Of a DNA stretch of 64,000 bases, positions 8,594 through 16,629 are shown piece by piece. The stretch comes from Pectinatus frisingensis (GTDB lineage Bacteria > Bacillota > Negativicutes > Selenomonadales > Selenomonadaceae), in NCBI RefSeq assembly GCF_015732285.1, contig NZ_WIQU01000042.1:63145-127144 (forward strand), in the 5' to 3' direction. The position numbers and the translations under genes are program-made. Within the stretch, counting starts at the first letter, position 1, and each line of letters starts with the position of its first letter. Below the pieces are notes generated by a model. That model was not told the origin of the DNA. It searched no databases and worked only from the letters and a program-made list of their open reading frames with translations.

Positions 8594-8680
8594 AAAAGCC
8601 GACTGTGACCGAGCCGACTTTCTTTATAGCAATCATTGATGAGGAAAGCCAAGCGAGCGGGCATCAACTATCCTTTTTCT
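8594..8680 (-). promoter_or_regulatory. gpmA leader with candidate attenuator/riboswitch-like RNA
   Basis: The minus-strand leader begins about 8680. Its first part can fold with TTGATG pairing CATCAA and an outer ATAG/CTAT pair. This is followed by an intrinsic terminator: a 10-bp stem (AAAGTCGGCT with AGTCGGCTTT, two G-U pairs), 7-nt loop, then a T-run (8594-8620 region). A terminator between a strong promoter and the gpmA start implies conditional read-through. It matches no riboswitch class I recognise. Confidence 0.5.
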
Positions 8681-8687
8681 AAAATTC

Positions 8688-8715
8688 ATTATAGCATAAG
8701 AATAATAATCTGCAA
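8688..8715 (-). promoter_or_regulatory. Predicted gpmA promoter
   Basis: Minus strand: -35 TTGCAG (8710-8715), 16-nt spacer, -10 TATAAT (8688-8693). It gives a leader of about 145 nt. Confidence 0.65.
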
Positions 8716-8893
8716 TAGGGTGTTATAAATGGATAAAAAATTAAAGGTGAGTGTTTCCAAAAAATCTATTTAGTAGTAATATATATAATATAATATTAAT
8801 AAAATTTGCAATTCAGAAATTTATCTATAAATCAGTTTTGGCGTTTTATGCTAAAAATATGTAATAACATTATATTGTCAGGAGATGAACGGA

Positions 8894-10171
8894 TTGGTAA
8901 AATGTATTGATCTTCCTTATCATAAGGGAGTCGTAACGGCAAAAATACCGCAGGATAATCTGGCAGGTATTCTTGTCTCCAAAGCAGCTGCATTTCATAC
9001 GGATTTTACAGAAAAACAGATAGTTGAAAATTCACTTAACTGTCCTATTGCATCATCGAAATTGGAGGAACTGGTCAAGGGTAAAAGAAATATTGTTCTA
9101 ATAAGTTCTGATCATACAAGACCTGTTCCTTCTAAAATAATAACACCTATTATATTGAAACACATACGGGATGCCGAACCGGAAGCCAATATTACTATAT
9201 TAGTGGCCACCGGATTTCACCGCCCTTCCACCAGGCAGGAATTGATTGATAAATATGGTGAAGAGATTGTTCGTAATGAAAAAATAGTGATACATGCAGC
9301 CAGTGATGATTCGGCTATGATTAAAATCGGTACATTGCCTTCCGGCGGACCATGTATTATTAATAAAATTGCTATGGAAGCCGATTTGCTGCTGGCGGAA
9401 GGGTTTATTGAATCACATTTTTTTGCAGGTTTTTCTGGCGGACGTAAAGCTGTTTTACCGGGGATTGCTTCTTACAAAACAATAATGGCCAATCATTGTG
9501 GTGAATTTATTGATTCTGACAGGGCTCGTACCGGTAACATGCAGCATAATCCGATTCATGAGGATATGATTTATGCTGCTAAAGCTGCTGGTTTAAAATT
9601 TATTTTGAATGTGGTTCTTGATGAAGATAAAAAAATTATTGCCTCTTTTGCCGGTGATTCTGAAAAGGCACATTTAAAGGGCTGTGAGTTTGTAAAACAG
9701 CTGGCTGAAGTAAAAAAAATTCCTTGTGATATAGCAATTACGAGTAATGGCGGTTATCCGCTTGATCAAAATATTTATCAGGCAGTAAAGGGAATGACCG
9801 CAGCGGAAGCAACAAATAAAGAGGGTGGTGTAATAATAATTGCTGCGGGTTGTTGCGACGGCCATGGTGGGGTTGGTTTTTATAATAATATCGCTGATGT
9901 TCGAACACCTGAAGAATTTTTGGAAAGGGCGATTAAGACACCACGGCAGGAAACTGTTCCAGAACAATGGACGTCACAGATCCTTGCCAGAATATTGGTG
10001 CACCATCATGTGATATTGGTATCGAATTTAGTTGATAAAAAATTTGTCCATGGTCTGCATATGGAGGCTGCTGACAGTATCGAGCAGGCTCTGGAAAGAG
10101 CATTTCAGTTAAAGGGAGAAAAGGCAACGGTTACGGTTATTCCTGATGGATTATCGGTCATCGTAAAATAA
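8894..10171 (+). CDS. larA: LarA-family nickel-pincer lactate racemase-like protein
   Basis: About 425 aa. AGGAG is directly joined to an ATG at 8885, leaving no spacer, so the in-frame TTG at 8894 (9-nt spacing) is the better start. LarA motifs are present: SSDHTRP, TGFHRP and ESHFFAGFSGGRKAVLPG. The last carries the Lys that in LarA binds the nickel-pincer nucleotide, and active-site histidines lie in HRP and ESH. The family racemises or epimerises 2-hydroxyacids; D/L-lactate is the classic substrate but many homologues differ. No larB/C/E cofactor genes are in the window, so they must be elsewhere if it is active. Confidence 0.85.
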   Translation: MVKCIDLPYHKGVVTAKIPQDNLAGILVSKAAAFHTDFTEKQIVENSLNCPIASSKLEELVKGKRNIVLISSDHTRPVPSKIITPIILKHIRDAEPEANITILVATGFHRPSTRQELIDKYGEEIVRNEKIVIHAASDDSAMIKIGTLPSGGPCIINKIAMEADLLLAEGFIESHFFAGFSGGRKAVLPGIASYKTIMANHCGEFIDSDRARTGNMQHNPIHEDMIYAAKAAGLKFILNVVLDEDKKIIASFAGDSEKAHLKGCEFVKQLAEVKKIPCDIAITSNGGYPLDQNIYQAVKGMTAAEATNKEGGVIIIAAGCCDGHGGVGFYNNIADVRTPEEFLERAIKTPRQETVPEQWTSQILARILVHHHVILVSNLVDKKFVHGLHMEAADSIEQALERAFQLKGEKATVTVIPDGLSVIVK

Positions 10172-10180
10172 AAAATAATA

Positions 10181-10221
10181 ATGCACCTTACTAAAAAGTT
10201 TATCTTTTTAGTAAGGTGCAT
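10181..10221. terminator. Hairpin after the larA-like gene
   Basis: Perfect 18-bp inverted repeat (arms 10181-10198 and 10204-10221, outer sequence ATGCACCTTACT) with a 5-nt loop, placed between convergent genes. The U-tract is weak, so termination is likely but not textbook. Confidence 0.65.
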
Positions 10222-10260
10222 TTGTGTAAATAGGTAAATTATAAAATTTACAGTCGGCAG

Positions 10261-11277
10261 TCAATCATAAGCACGTTCGTATTGCTTAGGTATATAGCCG
10301 ACAACGCCGTATTTTTGGGCGGCCTGTATTGCAAAATAAGGATGGCGCAGTAATTCCCGTCCAAATGCAGTAAGGTCTGCCCGTTCGGTCTGTAAAAGGG
10401 CTTCAGCAATTTCCGGGTTAGTTAAAAGTCCTACAGCAATGACAGGAATATGACATTTACGGCGGATGGCATCAGCTAATGGCGCCTGATATCCGGGATA
10501 AGAGTTTACTGGTGTAGGTAACAAACCGCCTGAACTTACGTGTACCATATCTATCAATGACCGTACATCGTTAATTATCTCTACCATCATGGCAGCATCA
10601 ATTCCGACGGAATCATAGTCAGAGGCTGATACACGTATCCAAACCGGTTTATCGGCAGGCCATACAGTATGTACTTGCTGCAGGACCTGTTCTAAAAAGC
10701 GGGTGCGGTTTTTTAGGCTGCCACCATATTCGTCGGTTCGTTTATTAGTTAATGGTGATAAAAATTCATGTAATAGATAACCGTGGGCAGCGTGAATTTC
10801 CAAGGCATCGAAACCGGCTGCATCTGCCCGACTGGCCGCCTGTTTAAAGGCATCAATTATTTCATTGATTTCAGGTCTGGTCAGTTCGGCAGGCGTGCGA
10901 TATTTATCACTAAATGTAAGAGCACTGGGGGCGACAGGATGACCTGAAGCTGATTGACTTTTACGACCGGCATGGTTTATTTGCAGTGCTGTTTTCGAAC
11001 CATAACGATGGCAGGCATCGACTATTTTTTTTAATCCAGGTATTTGTTCGTCTTCCCACAGACCTAAATCATTGTCCGATATTCTGCCTATCGGTTTAAT
11101 ACCGGTCGCTTCAACTATTATAAGTCCAACACCGCCGACAGCCCTGGAAGCATAATGGGTTAAGTGAAAATCATTGGCTTGGCCGTCATCGGCTGCTGAA
11201 TACATACACATAGGCGGCATTACTATGCGGTTTCGTAAAGTCATATTTTTTATAGTGAACTTTTCAAATAGTTTCAT
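10261..11277 (-). CDS. namA: Old Yellow Enzyme, YqjM/NamA-type NADPH dehydrogenase
   Basis: 338 aa, a TIM-barrel FMN flavoprotein. The start KFTIKNMTLRNRIVMPPMCMYSA and the QINHAGRKS and HAAHGYLLHEFLSP motifs identify the YqjM subclass. The His pair of HAAHGY binds the phenolic or enone ligand, and C-terminal FGRELLRHP binds FMN phosphate. Family members reduce activated C=C bonds using NADPH; the natural substrate is usually unknown. Length is normal. It is a single gene, about 180 bp downstream of a flavodoxin-fold gene on the same strand. Confidence 0.93.
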   Translation of the reverse strand: MKLFEKFTIKNMTLRNRIVMPPMCMYSAADDGQANDFHLTHYASRAVGGVGLIIVEATGIKPIGRISDNDLGLWEDEQIPGLKKIVDACHRYGSKTALQINHAGRKSQSASGHPVAPSALTFSDKYRTPAELTRPEINEIIDAFKQAASRADAAGFDALEIHAAHGYLLHEFLSPLTNKRTDEYGGSLKNRTRFLEQVLQQVHTVWPADKPVWIRVSASDYDSVGIDAAMMVEIINDVRSLIDMVHVSSGGLLPTPVNSYPGYQAPLADAIRRKCHIPVIAVGLLTNPEIAEALLQTERADLTAFGRELLRHPYFAIQAAQKYGVVGYIPKQYERAYD

Positions 11278-11459
11278 TAATAATCACCACTTTCATATTG
11301 TTAAGATTAAATATATTTCATAACAATCTTTGATTTTGAAAAGCAATATCAACATCATTTATTATATAAGTACTATGAAAAAAATTCAATGTTTGCCAAT
11401 ATTATTTAGAATAATAGGAAACAGACAAATTTTATCTACGCTGCTTTTGGCAGATAATG

Positions 11460-12122
11460 TCAGTCATCGAGATTTTTCCTGGTGAGAAGTTCTAATTTTT
11501 TTTCAATTTCTTCATTTTTAATAAAATTGGTCATTATTCTTTTTTCTGGTAACGGTGAAAAGTTTTTGGTCATGTTTTTAAGTAACCAGACCATGTTATG
11601 TCCTAAAAGACGCATTGTTTGGAGTCCTTCAAGATCTTTTCTTACATCATCAGGGGTAAAACCATGTACAGAGTTCCAGTATTGGGAGGTTACCAATGGC
11701 ATTTGATTGATGGTGAAATATTTGTTTAATCGGTCGAAAGAAGCACTAGCACCGCCACGCCGGCAGCTAAGCACTGCGGCGGATGGTTTGCCGATAAGAA
11801 AATCACTGCCGGAACAAAAAATGCGATCCAGAAGAGCACATAATGCACCATTGGGACCGGCATAATATACTGGTGAACCGACAATTATACCATCAGCCGT
11901 TTTCATTTTTTCCAAGATGACATTAGCGGTATCATCATCAAATACGCATTTTTTCAGTGAGCTGCAACGCCCACAGGCAATACAGCCATGAACCGCGCGG
12001 TTACCAATATGAAATATTTCTGTTTCTACATCTTCTTTATTTAGTTGTGCAGCAACTTCAGTCAAGGCTGTATAGACACAGCCTTCTTTGTGCGGACTCC
12101 CATTGAGCATGAAAACTTTCAT
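11460..12122 (-). CDS. NADPH-dependent FMN reductase / iron-sulfur flavoprotein family
   Basis: 220 aa. The N-terminal flavodoxin-like fold carries the FMN phosphate loop LNGSPHKEG (residues 7-15). The motif CIACGRC (C47, C50, C53) plus C59 could ligate a 4Fe-4S cluster, as in iron-sulfur flavoproteins, although many homologues keep these cysteines without a proven cluster. GSPVYYAGPNG is the second flavin loop. It is probably a cytoplasmic FMN-dependent reductase. It is divergent from an HxlR regulator, a common arrangement in which the regulator controls the reductase in response to electrophile or redox stress. Confidence 0.87.
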   Translation of the reverse strand: MKVFMLNGSPHKEGCVYTALTEVAAQLNKEDVETEIFHIGNRAVHGCIACGRCSSLKKCVFDDDTANVILEKMKTADGIIVGSPVYYAGPNGALCALLDRIFCSGSDFLIGKPSAAVLSCRRGGASASFDRLNKYFTINQMPLVTSQYWNSVHGFTPDDVRKDLEGLQTMRLLGHNMVWLLKNMTKNFSPLPEKRIMTNFIKNEEIEKKLELLTRKNLDD

Positions 12123-12250
12123 AATAAAACTCTCCTTTTAATATGGTATTGTATGTTTAAACAGTGTATATTAATATAATATATAGTAATTTTCTTTTTA
12201 TCAAGAATACACTTTTTTGTAACATACTATCTAAAAAGGAAGTAATAATA

Positions 12251-12595
12251 TTGAGAACAGCAAAAAGTTTTAGTTGTCCGGTTGAAGCTGTAGTAAATTT
12301 AATCGGCGGTAAATATAAGACGGTAATCCTTTGGCATCTGATAAATAACACTTTGCGGTTCAATCAGTTGCAAAAACAAATACCGCAGGCTACTCCTAAA
12401 ATGCTGACACAGCAATTGCGCGAACTTGAGCACGACGGAATAGTGAATCGTAAAGTTTATCCGGTAGTACCGCCCAAGACTGAATACAGTCTTTCCCAGT
12501 TTGGCCTTAGTCTTATTCCCGTGTTAGATTCTATGCGTAAATGGGGTGTCGAATATATAAAAAGTGCAGGGAAACAGATATTAAGTGAAAAATAG
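12251..12595 (+). CDS. HxlR-family winged-helix transcriptional regulator
   Basis: 114 aa from a TTG at 12251 that has AAGGAAG about 8 nt upstream. The longer reading to 12164 has no ribosome-binding site. The family signature is complete: Cys9-Pro near the N-terminus, GGKYKTVILWHL, the recognition helix region TPKMLTQQLRELEHDGIV and the wing ending in EYSLSQFG. Several HxlR proteins (HypR, YodB) sense quinones or oxidants through this N-terminal Cys. It probably regulates the divergent flavodoxin-fold gene and itself. Confidence 0.93.
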   Translation: MRTAKSFSCPVEAVVNLIGGKYKTVILWHLINNTLRFNQLQKQIPQATPKMLTQQLRELEHDGIVNRKVYPVVPPKTEYSLSQFGLSLIPVLDSMRKWGVEYIKSAGKQILSEK

Positions 12596-12625
12596 TCATT
12601 ATGAAATAAAAAATTGTTTAGTAAA

Positions 12626-12664
12626 ACCCCTGCGGATCAGATGGTAAATCTAACCCCCAGGGGT
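12626..12664. terminator. Weak hairpin between hxlR-type gene and PHP phosphatase
   Basis: ACCCCTG (12626-12632) pairs with CAGGGGT (12658-12664), with a small inner hairpin (AGAT/ATCT). It separates convergent genes. There is no strong T-tract. Confidence 0.35.
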
Positions 12665-12690
12665 AAGTTTATAAAATCAGATAGTTAATA

Positions 12691-13542
12691 TTAATCAATA
12701 GGAATAAATTCACGGTTTCTGTTGGTAAATTTGACGCGTTGGGTATATCCGAAGGATTTGGCATAGGTGACAGCTTCATCAATATAAGCACCGCAGTCTT
12801 CTGGTTTGTGGGCATCAGAGGAAGTAATGACAGGAAGTTTGTATTTAGCAGCGATTTTCATGAATGCGGGGAAAGGAGATATTTCTTTTATCGGATAGCG
12901 ATAGCGTGTTCCGGTGTTAATATCAACAACCATGTTGGTTTTTTTCATAGCTTCGGCCACACGGATAAGATAGGGTGTTACATCAAAATCAGGTAAAAAT
13001 TTAAACAGACGGATATTAAAAGGATGTCCTAATATATCATAGATTTTTGCAGTGCATAATTTTTCGACCTCTTGAGTATACCATTCATAAATTTCTTTTA
13101 AATCATGGTTTTTCCATTCAGCACGTATTTGTGATGAGTCATAGGCCCAGCCATGGAGAAAATGAACTGACCCGATTATATAATCAAATGGCTGTCGGTC
13201 TAAAATTTGTTTTACTGTGGTCTGATCTTGAAAATTACATACTTCAATACCGGTTTTTACCGGGTAACCCTTAGCTTTGAGCATATCCATGAATTTTATA
13301 TAGTCAGACAAGGGACATTTAAATTTGTTGGTTTGCAGCCATTTTTTCTGAAACTTTCCGATGAAGGAATCATCATGGATAACATCTTTATAATACAGTG
13401 TTTTGAAATCAGTGAAACCATGTGTATGTTCAGAAATGCCTATTTCACCGATATGGCGCTTGGCAGCACTGTCAAAAAAGCCCTGTACCCATGAAAGATC
13501 ATAAGAACCGTATTCAAAATGCATATGATAGTCTATTTTCAT
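12691..13542 (-). CDS. PHP-domain histidinol-phosphatase family protein
   Basis: 283 aa. PHP metal-binding motifs are visible: DYHMH near the N-terminus, SEHTHG, GIEVCNF, GSVHF, ILGHPFN and a C-terminal SSDAHKPEDCG. This is the HisJ/HisK type, which hydrolyses histidinol phosphate using a trinuclear metal site. No histidine-biosynthesis genes are nearby, so general sugar- or polyol-phosphatase activity is equally possible. It lies 16 bp downstream of the HAD phosphatase gene on the same strand and is probably co-transcribed. Confidence 0.85.
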   Translation of the reverse strand: MKIDYHMHFEYGSYDLSWVQGFFDSAAKRHIGEIGISEHTHGFTDFKTLYYKDVIHDDSFIGKFQKKWLQTNKFKCPLSDYIKFMDMLKAKGYPVKTGIEVCNFQDQTTVKQILDRQPFDYIIGSVHFLHGWAYDSSQIRAEWKNHDLKEIYEWYTQEVEKLCTAKIYDILGHPFNIRLFKFLPDFDVTPYLIRVAEAMKKTNMVVDINTGTRYRYPIKEISPFPAFMKIAAKYKLPVITSSDAHKPEDCGAYIDEAVTYAKSFGYTQRVKFTNRNREFIPID

Positions 13543-13558
13543 AGGAAATGTCTCCTTA

Positions 13559-14353
13559 CTAGTTTTTTTGCAAATATTCGCGGATAACTTTTATTACACC
13601 GCCTTGGGAATTGGTCGGGGCGATATGTTTGGCCACTGCCTTAAGTTCGGGAATAGCATTTTCCATAGCGTAGCTTTCACCGACTGATTCAAGCATTTCC
13701 AGGTCGTTGTAAAAATCACCGAAAGCCATACATTCTTCTGGTTTTATATGGAGTTTTTTTTGCATTTTTTGGATAGCTATTCCCTTGTTCATACCTTTTG
13801 GCATAATGTCAAGCCAGATGTGAGTGGCCATTACTAACTGGACTTTGTCCTGATAAGCAGCCAGCTGGGCATGGGCTGTATCGAGCATATTACGGTTATC
13901 ACAATCACAGATGGAAATTTTTATGATAGGATCTTTTATAGAATAAAAATCGTTAATTATTTTATAATTGGTATAATATTTACCCATTTCAGCAAAAAAG
14001 GCAGCATTTTCGCTGATGACATAACTGCCGCTGCAAGTGCAGACAACAACATAGACGCCCTTGAGTGAAGTAGCTGTTGCAATAAGTTTGGCAGTCAAAT
14101 TATCAGGAAGGCTGGTATAGGATAAAAGTTCATTACCATGGACAACCATGGTTCCGTTTTCAGCAATAAATAACCAATCATCTTTGTAGCGGGAAAACTG
14201 TCTGGTAAGTGCATAATACTGTCGGCCGCTGGCAGGTGAAAATATTATGCCGCGCTTTTTTAATTCAATAATGGTATCATCAAAATTGACCGGTAGTTGT
14301 CCGTTGTCATCAAGCAGTGTGCCATCCATATCGGAAATAATCCATTTTATCAT
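13559..14353 (-). CDS. Cof-type HAD-superfamily phosphatase
   Basis: 264 aa from the ATG at 14353 with an AAGGGG site. HAD motif I is DMDGTLLDD, with the nucleophile Asp followed by the acid Asp. Motif II is SPASGR, and motifs III/IV are the Lys of KGMNKG and GDFYNDLEML. The C2-type cap of Cof/YbjI-like enzymes explains the length. These are promiscuous sugar-phosphate or flavin/PLP phosphatases; the substrate is unknown. It probably forms a two-gene unit with the PHP phosphatase downstream. Confidence 0.92.
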   Translation of the reverse strand: MIKWIISDMDGTLLDDNGQLPVNFDDTIIELKKRGIIFSPASGRQYYALTRQFSRYKDDWLFIAENGTMVVHGNELLSYTSLPDNLTAKLIATATSLKGVYVVVCTCSGSYVISENAAFFAEMGKYYTNYKIINDFYSIKDPIIKISICDCDNRNMLDTAHAQLAAYQDKVQLVMATHIWLDIMPKGMNKGIAIQKMQKKLHIKPEECMAFGDFYNDLEMLESVGESYAMENAIPELKAVAKHIAPTNSQGGVIKVIREYLQKN

Positions 14354-14435
14354 ATGTTTTGCCCCTTTATTGATATTGATTTTATTATAACATATGAAAA
14401 GCAATTTATCAGTACGAAAGGAAGCGTATATATAT

Positions 14436-14464
14436 TTGACAAATGATGTTTACATGATTATATT
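14436..14464 (+). promoter_or_regulatory. Predicted promoter of the clpX-like gene
   Basis: -35 TTGACA (14436-14441), 17-nt spacer, -10 TATATT (14459-14464). An alternative TTTACA/TATACT pair overlaps downstream (14449-14478). Confidence 0.55.
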
Positions 14465-14560
14465 TATTTTGGTATACTATATGTTAGGATATTTATATTA
14501 TAGTGTATTTATGTTCTGATCATAGCTATAATAGTCCTGCCATAGAAAGAAGGAATATAT

Positions 14561-15889
14561 ATGCCTCAAAACGACTTACACCATGTATGTAGTTTTTGCA
14601 AGCGTGACATAAAAATAACCAGTCAATATGATCTGCCGATATTCGATCCACAGACGGGATTTGCTATTTGTAAAAACTGCATAAAAGAGATATATCAATT
14701 AATAGCTGAAAATGAAGAGGAAACAGCAAAGATTGTGCGGCGTAAATTTATTAATAATTTAGATTCTGTGCTGGATAAAAACAGACCGCATATTATAAAA
14801 AAATATTTGGACGAATACATCATCAATCAGGACCGGGCTAAAAAGATTCTGTCAGTGGCTGTTTATAATCATTATAAACGTATGAAATGTATGGAGGGCC
14901 ATGATGATGTGGAAATTGAAAAATCGAATGTGATAATGATGGGGCCATCCGGCTGCGGTAAGACGGCAATGTTGTCACATCTTGCCAAATTACTTGATAT
15001 ACCATTTGCAGTGACTGATGCATCAAGTCTTACTGAGGCAGGTTTTGTCGGCGCCGATGTTGAAGTTGCTGTGCGTAATCTTTATTATGCCGCTGACAAA
15101 AATGTGGAAAAAACAGAACATGGCATAATTTATCTGGATGAATTTGATAAAATTGCCAGAAAGTCTGGTGAAAATAATTCTATAACAGCTGACCCAGGCC
15201 ACGAAGGGGTGCAGCAGGCTCTTTTAAAAATGCTGGAAGGCAGTGTAGTGGAATTCACTGCACGGGGACAAAGAAAACATCCGGAAGCACCGACTACCAA
15301 GATAGATACGACGAATATATTGTTTATTGTCGGTGGAGCTTTTGTCGGCATAGAGAAAATAGTGGAAAGACGATTGAAAAAAAATACGGCCGCTATTGGA
15401 TTTGGTGTTGATGTAAAGGATAATAATAAAGATACAAAATATGATGAATTGATACGTCAGGTCAGACCAGAGGACCTTATGAAGTTTGGTATTATTCCCG
15501 AAATTATTGGTCGGCTGCCAATAATCTGTACTTTGGAAACATTAGATGAGAATGCGTTACTGCGTATATTGACTGAGCCGAAAAATGCTCCGGTGAAGCA
15601 GTATAAAAAATTGATGGCAGTGGATAACATAGAACTGGAATTCACTGATGAGGCGCTTCGGGCAGTGTCCCGGAAAGCAATAGAAAGAAAAACCGGCGCA
15701 CGCAGTCTGAAAGGAATATTGGAAGATGCCATGCTTGACACGATGTATGAACTGCCAAAATCGAAAAAACCGCGTAAAGTCATTATTACACAGGAATGTA
15801 TCGAAAAAGATGCTGAGCCTGAGATACAGATATTAGATAATACTGAAACAGATGAGTTAAAAGAGGCGGCAAGTAATTTTGCCGGATGA
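14561..15889 (+). CDS. ClpX-type AAA+ unfoldase, divergent paralogue
   Basis: 442 aa. The N-terminal zinc-binding domain has C10, C13, C37 and C40. The AAA+ core has Walker A GPSGCGKT (128-135), Walker B IIYLDEFDK (189-197), a pore-loop GFVG (161-164; usually GYVG), RKH (238-240) and an IGF loop (279-281) that docks on ClpP. All working parts needed for ClpP-dependent unfolding are therefore present, although the sequence is divergent. The gene is not next to clpP or tig as the housekeeping clpX normally is, so this is probably a second ClpX. It is followed after 4 nt by a deformylase-like gene, suggesting a shared N-terminal quality-control role (inference). Confidence 0.85.
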   Translation: MPQNDLHHVCSFCKRDIKITSQYDLPIFDPQTGFAICKNCIKEIYQLIAENEEETAKIVRRKFINNLDSVLDKNRPHIIKKYLDEYIINQDRAKKILSVAVYNHYKRMKCMEGHDDVEIEKSNVIMMGPSGCGKTAMLSHLAKLLDIPFAVTDASSLTEAGFVGADVEVAVRNLYYAADKNVEKTEHGIIYLDEFDKIARKSGENNSITADPGHEGVQQALLKMLEGSVVEFTARGQRKHPEAPTTKIDTTNILFIVGGAFVGIEKIVERRLKKNTAAIGFGVDVKDNNKDTKYDELIRQVRPEDLMKFGIIPEIIGRLPIICTLETLDENALLRILTEPKNAPVKQYKKLMAVDNIELEFTDEALRAVSRKAIERKTGARSLKGILEDAMLDTMYELPKSKKPRKVIITQECIEKDAEPEIQILDNTETDELKEAASNFAG

Positions 15890-15893
15890 ATAA

Positions 15894-16376
15894 ATGATAA
15901 AAAAGCTTTTATTATTGGGAAATACTGACTTATATGAAGCGAGCCAACCAGTGATGGCAAGTGAAGATATTACCGGGATAGTAACTGATTTACATGATAC
16001 ATTATTTGACTGGAGGGAAAAACATCATGCCGGCAGGGCAATAGCAGCACCGCAAATTGGTGTGCGAAAACGTATTATTTATATGTATATTGATGAACCG
16101 GTGGTATTTATTAATCCCCGGCTGGAGTTTCCTACCCCTGAAATGATAGAGCTGTGGGACGATTGTATGTCACTGCCCGGGCTTTATGTAAAAGTGAGAC
16201 GTTATGCGCAGTGTCGTGTATATTTTACCGATATGCAAGGAGAGGCAAAGGTTTTTTATCTGCAGGGAAGTATGTCTGAATTGCTGCAGCATGAATATGA
16301 TCATTTGGAGGGCGTCCTTGCCACTATGCGGGCAATAGATAACAAGTCTTTTAGTTTGTGCAAAGATAATGTTTAG
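15894..16376 (+). CDS. Peptide deformylase family protein, variant motifs
   Basis: 160 aa, ATG 4 nt after the clpX-like stop and with no clear site of its own, so probably translated by coupling. The three deformylase motifs are recognisable but altered. Motif 1 is GRAIAAPQ (Gln54) instead of GxGLAAPQ, motif 2 is DDCMS (Cys91) instead of EGCLS, and motif 3 HEYDH (H133, E134, H137) is intact. The metal ligands Cys91, His133 and His137 are kept, so it is probably catalytic. The altered first two motifs suggest specialised or non-housekeeping formyl-Met removal, possibly linked to the adjacent ClpX. Confidence 0.82.
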   Translation: MIKKLLLLGNTDLYEASQPVMASEDITGIVTDLHDTLFDWREKHHAGRAIAAPQIGVRKRIIYMYIDEPVVFINPRLEFPTPEMIELWDDCMSLPGLYVKVRRYAQCRVYFTDMQGEAKVFYLQGSMSELLQHEYDHLEGVLATMRAIDNKSFSLCKDNV

Positions 16377-16500
16377 TGTATATGAAACGGCTGGATGCAT
16401 GATTTTTCTCCGGAGATGCTGATGCAGTGGTTTAAAGGGCAGATTAATGCGTTTATTAATGGAGCCTTATAAAAAGTCTGCTAGCTAAAAGTATATTTTG
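16377..16500. other. Gap after deformylase: one weak 25-codon frame
   Basis: A short frame begins at an ATG near 16396 (MHDFSPEMLM...) and ends near 16473. It has no clear ribosome-binding site and matches nothing I recognise. No other feature is seen before the terminator. Confidence 0.25.
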
Positions 16501-16503
16501 GAC

Positions 16504-16546
16504 AAAAACCGGACTATGCGGATTAATCGCATTAGTCCGGTTTTTT
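16504..16546 (+). terminator. Terminator of the clpX-like/deformylase operon
   Basis: Left arm AAAAACCGGACTATGCG pairs with the right arm at 16528-16545 apart from one bulged T, followed by a T-run. Confidence 0.88.
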
Positions 16547-16629
16547 CATAAGTTTTGTGACTAACTCACAGATAAAAAATTATATATGTTATATAATTGA
16601 TTTATCAAATGTAAGGGAGGCTGTCCATA

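Noticed and set aside
8536-8667. gpmA extended at its N-terminus, or a leader peptide
   Set aside because: Homology begins at [10 protein letters not shown]; the extension reads through the terminator and has no stop before gpmA. A leader-peptide role is not excluded but has no support.
15457-15960. 167-codon minus-strand frame over the clpX-like gene end
   Set aside because: Antisense shadow of conserved coding sequence.
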